This document shows positions 33,186-44,694 of a stretch of 64,000 nt of DNA, in pieces. Positions within the stretch are counted from its first letter, which is position 1, and each line of letters opens with the position of its first letter. The DNA comes from Azolla caroliniana. Taxonomy: Eukaryota > Polypodiophyta. Location: the NCBI GenBank assembly GCA_043228905.1, contig JBHGNT010000018.1, positions 2,604,001 to 2,668,000 on the forward strand, given 5' to 3'. A program made the position numbers and the translations under genes. Below the pieces are notes generated by a model. That model did not search any database. It was not told where the DNA came from and saw only the letters and a program-made list of their open reading frames with translations.

Positions 33186-33735
33186 GATTACATCATTAGT
33201 TTGGCTACATTGTGATGTTAAGATTTTTTTTTAGCATATGCATATGTAATCACCTGTATACGTATTTAATCGTATACATGTGATAAACATAAATATGTGT
33301 ATATTAGTGTTTATTACGTGATTTTGTATATTGAACATCGTCCTTTTCAGGGAAAGGATCTTGGTGGTTGTCCTCACATTTTTGTGAGAATGGCGTAGTC
33401 ACCATCCTTTTTCCAACAATTTTTATTTTGTTGTCATCTCTATTTTGGCGTGTGTGGTATTATTTAATATAATTAGTAGTCGAGAGCATCTAATTGTTTT
33501 GGGGTTACCATGGTTCAAATTACACAATCTGAACATAGATTGGAGAACAAGAGAAATTAGGTATGGACGATCTTGAGAATCTACTCACAACATTTCAACC
33601 ATTTCGCTACATCAATTGCGTGAGGAAGGACGCAAGTAATCAATATTTGTATTTGCAATATCACTGAAACCTTCCAACACCACTAAGGAGGAGTCAACAA
33701 TTCAACTTCCAAAGAAGTATTATCATTACGCCGAC

Positions 33736-34895
33736 CTTTTTGATAAGGTAAAAGCTAATACTCTTCCTCACCATCGACCGTATGATTGTCCCATTGATTT
33801 ACAACCAAGAAAAGAGCCACCGTGTGGACTGATCTACAACTTGTCACCAACCAAGCTTGAAGTTCTTCGAGCCTACATAGAGGAAAATTTGGCAAACAGG
33901 TTCATTCTACATTCGAAATCTCTAGTCGGCGCACATATTTTCCTCGTCAAGAAAAAAGATGGCTCACTTTGTCTAGTCGTGGATTGTCATGTCTTGAATA
34001 AGGTCACCATCAGGAATAAGTATGCACTTCCCTTGATCTCGAGTCTTTTTAGAAAGGATTAATGGCACAAAGTTTTTCACAAAAATTGACTTACGAGGAG
34101 CATATAACCTCATACGGATTCGAGTGGGAGACGAATGGAAGACAACTTTCCGCACCCAATATGGGCACTTCGAGTATACGATTATGCCATTTGGCCTCAC
34201 CAATGCGTCAACAGTCTTCCAACACATGGCAAATTATATATTGTGAGATCTTTTGGACATCTGTTTGATCATCTACTTGGATGATCTACTAGTTTATTCA
34301 AAGACACAGGAGGAGCATGATTATCATGTACTATTACTATTAAGACGACAACGAGAACATGGTCGTTATGCAAAGTTGGAAAAGTGTAGTTTTGATTGTA
34401 ACCAGGTGGAATTTCTAGGCTATGTCATCTCCTCGGAAGGCAAATCTATGGATCCAGCTAAAGTCCAAACTGTGTTAGAGTGGCAAACTCCACGTTCGTT
34501 GCGAGATGTGCAATGCTTTTTAGGATTTACAAATTTCTATCGCAAGTTTATACATGACTACTCAAAGCTTGTTTTACCACTTACACAACTTACAAAGAAG
34601 GGACAATCGTTTGTTTGGTCTAAGCAAGTGGACACGACTTTTGAAGGTCTCAAGAAAGCATTTACATTTGCTCTTGTTCTAGCTCCTTTTGATCCGCAAA
34701 AACCATTTATCATTGAGGCAGACGCGTTAGATTTTACACTCGATAGTATTTTGTCATAGCAAGGCGACGACGAGAAGCTACATCCTGTGGCTTTCCACTC
34801 GCGCAAATTTGACACCGCCAAAATCAACTACGAGATACATGACAAGGAGCTATTAGCAATAGTGGACTCTTTTGCACAATGGAGGCATTTTTATA
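33736..34895 (+). pseudogene. Second Ty3/gypsy fragment of the element C family: RT and RNase H
   Basis: Reads [52 protein letters not shown], then after a frameshift near 34055 [15 protein letters not shown], and after another break [55 protein letters not shown], and RNase H KPFIIEADALDFTLDSILS (then TAG) with [19 protein letters not shown]. It is clearly the same family as the minus-strand pol at 1091-1960. No protease, integrase or LTR could be recognised around it, so it is a detached pol fragment. Similarity stops after FAQWRHF. Confidence 0.87.
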
Positions 34896-36750
34896 CCATA
34901 ATACAAATTATTAACAATACATTGCCACCTTCAAGTATAGAGAACCAAATGTTCCGTGATCAACTTTTGTTGGAGACTACAATCATGATTATGGGAACCA
35001 TAAGAATGATTGGATTCGTAGATAGAGTGAAAATGCTCTCAACTATATTCCCTCATTTTGTACAAAGAGAATGTTTGAAGACCCAAAGAACCCATTAAGG
35101 CAAGCCCCAGAGCATAAGATGGATAAATTATTCTAGTTTGAAACATGAATTAAGGGCATGGGTATTAGTAGTAGACATTATTATTGATGGGTTTGAGTAC
35201 AAGCACATGATTATAAAAGCATGTAGTTTTTTACTCATTTATAGTAACCTCACACACAAAACGAGCCTTATAAGTCTTGGTGACAAACAATCTTGTAAAC
35301 CCTAATGCCATAACTAGTTACGGTAATTGATACAAATAGAAGTAAAGTTGTCCTTTCCTCATAGAAGGATGTTCAAAAACTTAGAAACGCCATAAAAGCA
35401 AGCTCTTGAACACAAGATGGACGTTAGATATTACAACCACAATCATTGTTTAGCTATACTATTAGTGGTACATGAGATACATAATCAAACCTCTCATAAT
35501 CCACAGGTAATAGATAGATACTCTCATAATCCTTGAATTCCTAGATGAAAGAAGGTGAAGCAATGATTTCAAAGTTGTGTGCTATGAGTGAATGGACGTT
35601 TTGAAGTCAACACAACGGTTAAAAAGAGAAAATGAAGACATAGGGAAACCAAGATATATTCCTCACATCGAAACAACGTACATCCAAATGTGATAGTAAC
35701 CCAAAACACGTAAAACTTAAAACCATGGTTCACTAACTTCAATTCACACTCTTAAAACAAATTTCAGTATACTCTCTCCATAACAATGCACAACACCACT
35801 TTGTCTCGATTACGGTAGTGGATGCATGGAATGGTGATCTTAAGGGCAAAAAACAAAATGCGTTAAAGAGTCATTCAGTTCATTTACCAAATTTCTCTTG
35901 TTTATTTCCCATGCAACATCAGATGTGAAATAAGAATCATTTGAAAGGAGCATAATTGATTCGGATAAGTATGTACTATTGAAGCAAAAAAAACATGAAG
36001 CTACAATGAATGATGAAGTGTGTCATTGTTGACAATGTGTTCATAAAATTCAACTTCCTGTTCCAATGGGAGGAACCAAGCCAAATCATTGTCGTATAGG
36101 CCATGTTTAACCATAAAGTCCGAAACACTAGCCAATGTGTTTAGGGTTTCAAGGTTTACATAATGAGGGGTTCAATCATTAACCATTGTATTCATGATCA
36201 TGAGTATGGGTCTTGAGCTCTCGGAGATTTCGATTTAAATATGCTCTGAATGACAAGTGAAGATAATGAGGGGTTTTGCTCCATGGACACTCAAGTTCAA
36301 CAATAATAAGTTTTGGGACCTTCAGCAAAATTCGTATGTCTTGTCAGGTTTCCTTCAAACCCTAACCCAATTATCATTGGTTTTGAGTTTTGCAACCTTA
36401 CTGTCATTAGTTTCAAGTTTTCATCATCAATCCATGAGCAAATATAGTGATTCTTAAGCCAAGAAACAAAACTCAATAAATCAACTCTAAGTTTGTATCA
36501 TCATGAGCTTGACTCGATATTCTATTGTAAGGGATTTGCTTTCTCGGCATTTACACTTATGTGATTCAATGATCTCAAAAATATAAATGAAGGGATGTCT
36601 TTGACTTGACTTCATGAGACCTTCACAAGTCTTGATGATCTCAAGTTCTTGGCCATATAATGATCCTCCTTTTTGCATTACAATGACAAAACGGTCGCCA
36701 AAATTCTTCGAGGATTTACTTTTGTTATGACGACACCCTAGTCATCACAT
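34896..36750. other. Intergenic, nothing recognised
   Basis: AT-rich sequence with only short ORFs lacking motifs. Confidence 0.5.
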
Positions 36751-36754
36751 TCGA

Positions 36755-37960
36755 ATAAGCTTACACATTAAAAATGTATAAAATGATGTAAAATATCCAT
36801 AACGTTTAATTTAATTGGCTTCCAGATCATAATTTATGGCTAGTTGATATGAGAGATCCCTACTTTATAAATGCTTACCTCAATAGTAGTTTGATTTCAT
36901 TCCATCAATAATTCTTCATCCAAAGAACCAACTATCATAGTTCTATTCCAACTTTGAATCTGACTTTGTGGATCAATTTTACAGTGTTCTTTGGAACTAG
37001 CTTGAGTTCTATGCTTCAATCGAAACAAAAATAGAATTAATGAAAGCACCTATTCATTCACCAATAATAGTCACACACACAAACACACATTCTCCAATAC
37101 AGAATATTTTAATTAGTAACGCACACTACAATCCCGATTATACTAGCTCAAAGATCTACACCTACTTATACAGCAAACCTCTCCATTTAAGGTCCTCAAA
37201 AATAGTATGTAAGATCACATCATAAGAATTTAGTGTAAGATTACACAAACCCTCTTATGGACATAATCTAAAAAATGGGTCTTGATTCAATTATCTCATG
37301 TTCAACTCCAGTGTAAATGAGCAAATGTCTTTCTTGACTTCGTGAGACCTTTGAGGATACCTCCAGTTATCAAGACGTCTTTGTCATCACATTCCAATTA
37401 AGACCCAGCCATGTTAAATTTACGCATAAAGCAATGTACAGATTGATGTAATATACGCATACTTTTAGTTTAATTGGCTTCTAGATCATAATGGTTAGTT
37501 GATCTGGGACAGATTCTTATTTTATAAATGCTTACCTCAACAAGCAGTAAATTTATCTAAAAGCCTTGAGTCGTTTAATCTCAGTCCGACAATTCTTCAT
37601 CCAAAACAACCTGTGAAAATTCCGTAGTCATCTAGTACATGCATGTTTCAAGAAGTTCTCAAACATCTTGTATGAATAACAACTTTAAATCTGATTTAGT
37701 GGATCTCTTTTACAAAGTTCTCAAGAACTAGCTTGAGTTCAATGCATCAATCGAAACAAAAATGGAAGTAACAAAACCATCAATAACCAATAATAGACAC
37801 ACTTTCAACAATCCACAATACTCTATTTAGGAAAGAGCACTACAGTCCTAATTAGAACAACTCAAAGGTCTACATCAACTTATACTGCAGACCTCTCCAT
37901 TTAAGGTCCTGAGAAACAGTATGTAAGATTACATCATAAAAATTTAGTGTCTCATTACAA
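36755..37960. repeat. Direct duplication, two copies of about 500-550 bp
   Basis: Landmarks occur twice in the same order: TTTAATTGGCTTCCAGATCA (about 36812 and 37468), TTTATAAATGCTTACCTCAA (36863 and 37523), AGCTTGAGTTCTATGCTTCA, and CCTCTCCATTTAAGGTCCT (37178 and 37892). The copies differ by substitutions and indels. No ORF is shared. Confidence 0.82.
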
Positions 37961-38272
37961 CAAACCTTGATTACTCAATGCTAATTGTAATGATTTCTCT
38001 TCTTAATATCCTTGCAAATCAAGGAAAAAAATATCTGATTTTAAATCAATATGCATCAAAATCTGTGTTTCCCTGAAACTTGGGACAATTCTTTCCAGCT
38101 CTCACTAATGAGAAAATTTTCCAAGACTTACACTCACTTGCGTTTACTGTTGTTCTATGTACATGTTATATGCCCATGACCCTAACTGGAAAGAACTCAT
38201 GCTTAATTCTAATGGGATGGCGAGTCACAACTACACAATACCATGTAAAGCTTTTTGTTAAGCTTAGTTTAC

Positions 38273-41200
38273 TCAAATCTCAAGTAAATCATCATACATG
38301 ACAGGTGCTCGTACTCGTTCTGTTACTGAAGGTGCTTTTTTGGGGGGAACAACCTCATGCATTAATACATCATCACCATTCATCACCAAATCCTTAGAGA
38401 TTGGTTCACATTTCGAAGCCTTCACACTTTGAGCCCAAGCACATACTGCCTCAGTATATGAACGTGAATTCTCAGGCTCTACTTTGGAACGAACAGAGTC
38501 CATCTGCCCTTTCTGAAATGGCCATAATGTCACTTCAGTCTTGTTCACGAGAAATGATGGATTTTTCACTTGAGATGCTTGACTCTTCACTGGAGGTAAT
38601 GGAGCAGCAGCACATGTTCCATTCTCCACTGTTCGTCTCCGCTTCGTTGCAGGTTGTTCGTCAATATCCATGCGATCTTCATCAACCTTCCTCTTCCGAA
38701 GCTTCTGCTATCAGACCAAATATATAAGCACTCCTACCTATTAGCATTTATAAAAACAAGGGAAAAACTATAAAATTTCTAAATATGTCCCTTCATGTCC
38801 TTATTAACTGTTTCTGCGCCCTTATGGTTTTTGGTTCTCCAAAAGGCCTAGGAAGAACAATACAACATGTGGTTTCTTGTTTGACAACGGATTTGTGCCC
38901 CTTCCCAACCGAAATTAAATGCATAATAGCCAATTAAGTGCAATGTCATGTACAATGCTAATGAATAGAAGCTAATCTCAATTCTATTGATAATTAATTG
39001 GACGGTTATATCCTCGCTAACCGTGAGTACAGGAGCACCTCTCTGTTGATCATGATTACTGGGCAATCAACGTCTACTAATTATGATAACTTGGGCACTT
39101 GGCTCTCTGCTAATAATAACTCATCATAATTAATTTGGTTTCTTCACAAAAATTAATTACCTGTAATTTACAAGCAGTAATTATGTGTGACATAGGGAGA
39201 TCAACAAAACACACGTGGGATCTTGCTCATCAATGGATTTCCGCCCCTTCACTAAAGAAATTAAATACCTAGTAGGCGATTAAGTGCAATGTTAGTTACA
39301 ATGCTAATTCAGAGAAGCTAATCACTCTTCCAATGATAATTAATTGGACTGTAATATCCTTGCTAATCGTGATTACTTGAGCACCTCTCTGTTGATCATG
39401 ACTACTGAGTAATCAGTCTCTGCTATTTATGATTACTTGCGTGGTAGTCTCTCTGTTAATCACAATTCATCATGGTTATTTGGTTTCCACACAAAAATTA
39501 ACTACCTGTATTTTACAAGCAGTATTTATTGGCGAGAAAGGGATTTGTCAGAAAATCAAAAGATAATGGCATCTTAGGAAGTATTAATAAGCATAAGAGC
39601 ATAACACTGTTTCCCTTAAAAGTAACCAAAACAAACAAGAATAAGTTTACATTCAACCTGTATATCTTTTGCTGATGCCATTACGGCCTTGTACTCTTCC
39701 TTGTAGCGAGCCCTCAGCACATTCCATAGAACCCCTCCTGGTGTTCTTCGCCTCCTGCCGTTAACAGTCATCTGACCACCATGTGCTTCAATTGTGTCAA
39801 CCTGCACTCATGGAGTTCCATTGTTCCTAATGGAGATTTGGATAAATATAAAATACTTCATGTAATTCAATCATATCGAGTACCATTACACTCCATATGC
39901 ACAATTGATATTAGATAGCAGCCATATAAAGTTGCACTATGTTATACAATAGAGACTAGAATCTAATCATATCGAGTAATATTTCTGGAATAGATGTAAT
40001 TCCTCAGCACACTGAGAATATTACACATCATTGTTAAATACAGAATAACACAATATAGCATACGTTTTGGGTTTCAGGTTTACCAATCCCATAATTTTGG
40101 GTTAGGGATTTTATTTCTATTTGATCACCAAAATGTGGCCTCTCAGCGACCTCCCAATACATCTATTAGCAGGAAAACTTCTTTGACAGTATGAAAGCGT
40201 GCAACCAACAGAAGTACTAAGAATTCCCAAATTCAGTTTTGTGCCTACTTGTTATAGGATTCAAGAGGTTCCAGACAGGATAAACAAAGATGAACTTGTT
40301 TTATATTTTTTAAACAAAATTTTGAACTTTTCAAAAATCTGTCAGGCTTTCCAAACAAGAACTTTTCGAATGGAAAACTGTTTTAAACCCATATTTTTGT
40401 TAAGTAACTTCAATTACATCCTAATCAGGGAGCAATTATGAATAGGGAATGTTCACTAAAGAAGAAAGTGCACGTCCCCCTTTCTTTCATTATGCTACAA
40501 TTCTAAACATTTGATTGACTGAACTCACTTAAAATCAAAATACGTACATTATATATGAATGGAGGTACTGTACCTCTCGCACCAGCTCCTTCAGCACATC
40601 AAATCCTAATCTTTCAATTGCAGCCTCGATAAGGAAAATCTTAGGCTCTTTAAGACGTCGACAAAGTTTAAAGATAAACCTTCTGCAACCATAAAGAATC
40701 AAGGCTTGTTGTTAGAAAGTCAAGTCATTGATCTAATGAAATATGTGAAACTAAACAATGTTCATAAACAGTACTTGCTAGCACCAGGGCCTTCTTCATA
40801 GTTGTTAGGGCCAGGGGCTTTTCCTTCTTTTCGCTTTTTCTGGCATCTCTTTTTCTTTTTCTTCTTTCTTTTTGTATCCGGTGCTTTCTTTGTCTTTTGA
40901 ATTACAATGTCAACATCGTTATCAGTGAAACAAAGATCGCAACCTGAGAAAGAAAAGAATGAGCCAAGATCTCTCTTTTTAAAGTCACAAATTCTTATTT
41001 ATTTGCGAAAAAAAAATGGTTGCATGAAATTTTGAATGAAATGTAAGCAAGGACGAATTTGAAATCTGAAAATAAGTTATTTTGTCAAAACGCCAAAGTT
41101 GTTATCTATGTTTTGACAGGTTCTCTATGTTTCCAGTTCACAATTGAGATGAGATTTTCTGAATTGACAAGACTTGCAATGATGCAAGCTTTTGCCGTCT

Positions 41201-41840
41201 TTTCTTTTTTCATATGCAAGCCTACTGGTAAGAGATATTTGTTTATTCTTTATTGACGATCAGACCTTGAGATCAAAAAAACTATTTTTCTAGATGTCCC
41301 TGGGGATGTATGTGAGAGCTGAACCAATGACCTTGTCCCTGCAGAGAACAATCTTTACCACTCACTATCTCTATCTCTAAAAGATCTCTCATTCTCTCTC
41401 TCTCCGTATTTATATTTTAGTTTGTTGTTCTCAAAGGTAAGACAACATTTTCAAATGTAATCTCTTGTTTTGATCTCACAGGCCATTTCCGTCTTCTAAA
41501 AGTCATTAAAATTGTTTGCTTTCCTGGTTTTCTTTCTAATAGTAAATAAACCAGAAGGAATTTCAATTTCTGATTGGGGGGCACCTGAAGGTGAAGCGAT
41601 TTCTCCTTCTTCTAATACAGGAGTAGGAATGTCGATGGAGAGCTGAGACGAATGGGGAGGAAGAGGAGAGGGTGCTGCAACAGCTAGTGTGGAGGCGATG
41701 GCGACAGAGATCTTTTGGTCATCTGATTCTTCATTATCATCATTAGGCTCTTCTTCTTCTTCTTCTTCTTCTTCGTAATCACTGAGCTCATCGCAGTCCT
41801 CCTCTGCGCTCTCCAGGATAGCATCCAGCCCCAATTCCAT
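38273..41840 (-). CDS. PHAX: PHAX-type phosphorylated adaptor for RNA export; join of 5 exons, 380 aa
   Basis: Exons (minus): 41840-41552, 40943-40775, 40682-40574, 39801-39658, 38704-38273; phases agree and total 1,143 bases. PHAX proteins bind capped snRNA in the nucleus and bridge it to the export receptor. The conserved RNA-binding region spans exons 3-4: RFIFKLCRRLKEPKIFLIEA, IERLGFDVLKELVRE, then EAHGGQMTVNGRRRRTPGGV with LWNVLRARYKEEY, matching the (N)GxRRRTPGGVF signature. Exon 1 is acidic with a polyglutamate run (about residues 23-31). Exon 2 carries a lysine-rich nuclear-localisation-like run (KRKKKKKKRCQKKRK). Exon 5 adds KLRKRK and a low-complexity tail typical of plant members. 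The start is the first ATG after two telo-box motifs. An internal tandem duplication enlarges the last intron. Confidence 0.87.
38866..39535. repeat. Tandem duplication (period about 346 bp) in the last PHAX intron
   Basis: GAGCACCTCTCTGTTGATCA occurs at 39033 and 39379, AATTAAGTGCAATGT at about 38931 and 39277, and TTTACAAGCAGTA near 39167 and 39514. Two clear copies, diverged at many positions and with no coding potential. Confidence 0.88.
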
Positions 41841-41843
41841 ACT

Positions 41844-41866
41844 AAACCCTAAATCCTAAACCCTAA
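41844..41866 (-). promoter_or_regulatory. Two telo-box motifs just upstream of the PHAX start codon
   Basis: The plus strand has AAACCCTAAA (41844-41853) and AAACCCTAA (41858-41866), within 30 bases of the ATG. Telo-boxes are common near the transcription start of plant genes for ribosome and RNA metabolism. Confidence 0.6.
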
Positions 41867-41934
41867 TATGCATGGACATATACATATGTGTGTATGCCTT
41901 ATGAAATTTCACCACAATTCGGCTTAGCGGCTCG

Positions 41935-42020
41935 GCTCGGTTTAGGCTTGAACCTACCTAAACGGTTTGAGCTCGGCTCGGCTCGAGCCTTGCCAAACCG
42001 TTTAAGCCGTTTGTCTTATT
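41935..42020. repeat. GGCTCGGCTCGG/TTTAAGCCGTTT-type repeat fragment
   Basis: CGGCTCGGCTCGGTTTAGGC, AAACGGTTTGAGCTCGGC and AAACCGTTTAAGCCGTTTG resemble the subterminal sequence of the hAT element at 59120-59997. No terminal inverted repeats or target duplication could be identified here. Confidence 0.5.
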
Positions 42021-42356
42021 TAATAATTAGGGTTTAGAAAGTTAGAAATTAGACAATTGGAAGTTAGAACTTGAAAGTTGGTACCATTACCTCGGACATG
42101 TATGTACAGGTGTTTTTATTAACACATCTACTAATGAACATAAAAAGAAAGAGAAGCATATGGCCAGTTGACTAGATGGACATGTATAGGTTTACCCAAC
42201 AGATCTCTAGTGTCTTCTATATTTGAATCATGTGTAGTTGCATCTTTTCATATTTCTTATGCTACACTCCTTCAAAAAGAGCAAACTGGTGAGTTTCTAT
42301 CAAGCATTGCTCCATATAGCATATCATCCCAAACGTATTAAATTGGACTGGATATA

Positions 42357-42580
42357 ATATTGAGATCCCATATTATATACAGTTATATACCTATCACAAA
42401 TGATAGTGGCCAAAAAAGTGCCCATTGGACGAGAAATAATATTGATCCATATTAGATACAGTTATATATCTATCGCGAATGATAGTGGCCAAAAAAATGC
42501 CCAAATTAGTGAGTTGGTTAGATTAGTAAGCCTTAAAAGTGCAACGCTTGAAGGTTTGAGTTGTGTAATCCCCCTTGGGG
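42357..42580. repeat. Two-copy tandem repeat (about 87 bp) followed by a tRNA-like SINE fragment
   Basis: ACAGTTATATACCTATCAC... AATGATAGTGGCCAAAAAA occurs at about 42379 and 42458. Bases 42509-42560 then read GTTGGTTAGATTAGTAAGCC and GAAGGTTTGAGTTGTG, spaced like pol III A and B boxes. Confidence 0.55.
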
Positions 42581-43993
42581 AAATCTTGATTTAATGTCAA
42601 ATGTATTGACCACATACGATTGACTTTAAATTGAGTTTCAAGCAAGCAGTCATGCTTAAAACTTGGTCAGGACTAATTGAGTGTTCATTATTGCTACTTA
42701 GTGGGTCTTATTGCTTTTCTACATATAAATTACATCATTCCTGAAGTCCATGACTGACCGACTAAATTGGTGTCTTCAATTTAGCTTTCCTTCTAAATCC
42801 AGTGTTGTTGCATCTTTGTTTTATTGCGGGAAGACCATGTCCAAGTGAATCTACCCTCAATCAACTAAGGACAAACATGGCACTGTGGTTTGGTAATGAA
42901 GAAGGAGAATAAGAAAGTACTTAAAGTACTCTATGTAGTTGTCATTATTTTGGCTCCATGGCTACTTGCATCAATCTCTCAATATTATCCTGCAATTTCG
43001 TGCAGTTGCAATGTGTTATTGGTCTCTTTGGCAGTTTGGTTTATGTTGACTGTTAATGCACTAAATCCGAAAAAGAGACATTGATATGCATTTAGGTTCA
43101 TCTAGCAATAGAGTGATGAGTCACTACAGAGTTCATTCACATCAAGGCAACATATTGTTTGAAGTTCTCCTCATATTGTGCATTGTTGGACATTGTCAAA
43201 ACCTTTAGCTCATGAATAGTTGTGGGAATTGCCCTTTTGTTGGATCAAAAGTCAGAAGTAGGTAAAGAAGTTTAGAAAATGTATTTTCTCCTTGACACAC
43301 GCCGAAGAGTTACAATACATTGCATGAAGGCATGCTGATAACAACAAAGACCCCGAGCATAGAGATTTTAGGCACATTTGCCATACCATCACTAGATCAT
43401 GGAGGTTGTTGCTCTTGATATCTGGTCCACCCATACCTGGGGACACCCAGATGGATGTGGTCAAATTTATCTTAACCTCGCCCCACCATATTAAGTAGCC
43501 TTCGGTACACTATGTACCTTCACCACAATTCAACCCCATCCATAATTGTTATAGACTTCATGGTTGGGAAACCATGTCTAGAATTATTCCACCACATGTA
43601 TGAATATCATTATCACGGAGCTTCACGAAACCTAGATATTTCTTTTTTCATGTTACATCTCAAGTTGGAGTGTGCTTTCGGCGAGGAGTGGTTGGGCAAC
43701 CGACATCTTGTAAGCCTTATAAGCTCGGAGTCAACTATAGAGAGTAAGGTTAAAGCTTTGTGGCACTTATAAGCTTGGAGTGGACTCGCACTAGACGTTG
43801 AATAGAGATATCGACAAAGCCTTGACACTTTGGGTAGAATATAAGGAGTCTCTCCTTGGGGATACTATTAGAAGGGTAAACAAAGAAATATGTATATAAT
43901 ATACACTTTATCCACTAGTGTACATATAGTGAGTCCCCCCAACCCAAGTTTCCATTAGTGAGTGAGCACTTGCAGAGTGAGAGTAGTAGAGGT
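42581..43993. other. Region upstream of the SDR gene, no other gene seen
   Basis: No ORF with motifs. The last 150 bp are the probable promoter and leader of the SDR gene; no convincing TATA box could be chosen. Confidence 0.45.
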
Positions 43994-44659
43994 ATGGCAG
44001 GGTCTTTAGCATCTCCTGGTGTGGTCATAACTGGTGCCTCCAAGGGCCTCGGGTTCGCCTTGGCGCGGGAATTCCTGGCCGGCGGACCCGCCCGAGTGGT
44101 CGTGTGTGGACGCGACGAAGCCCGGCTCGAGGCAGCCATGACATCCCTTCACATGGCCAAGCACCCCGATGCCCGCCTTTTCGGCATGCCTTGCGATGTA
44201 TCCGAACCCACACAAGTCGCGGCTTTCGCCCGCTTCTCCGAGGATGCCCTCGATCGGAATGTCCACTTCTGGATCAACAATGCTGGTTAGTGATGAATCC
44301 AGTTTTGTTTTTCTCTCTTTTTGTTGTTTTACATTCCCTCAAATGCCCTTTTTTTTTCCTCCCAAAGAGAGAAAATTGAACTCAACTCACTCTTTGATTG
44401 CACCGGAATTAACACATATAATAGAGAAAAGAAACAGGGCGTAAAATGATGGGATGATTGCTGTTGCTCCTTTTTTGAGGATCTACCATCTGCACATTTG
44501 GGGATATAACAAAAACATAGACACATTTATGGAAAGTAAAGAAAATCGGAGGGGGTATTTGAGAGTTTTTCCCTACATTTGAACATTTGTTAATCTTCTT
44601 TTTTTCTCCTATCTTCTCTCTCTCTCTCTCATGTTTCTCCATGCTTTGAATTAATATTG

Positions 44660-44694
<35 letters not shown>

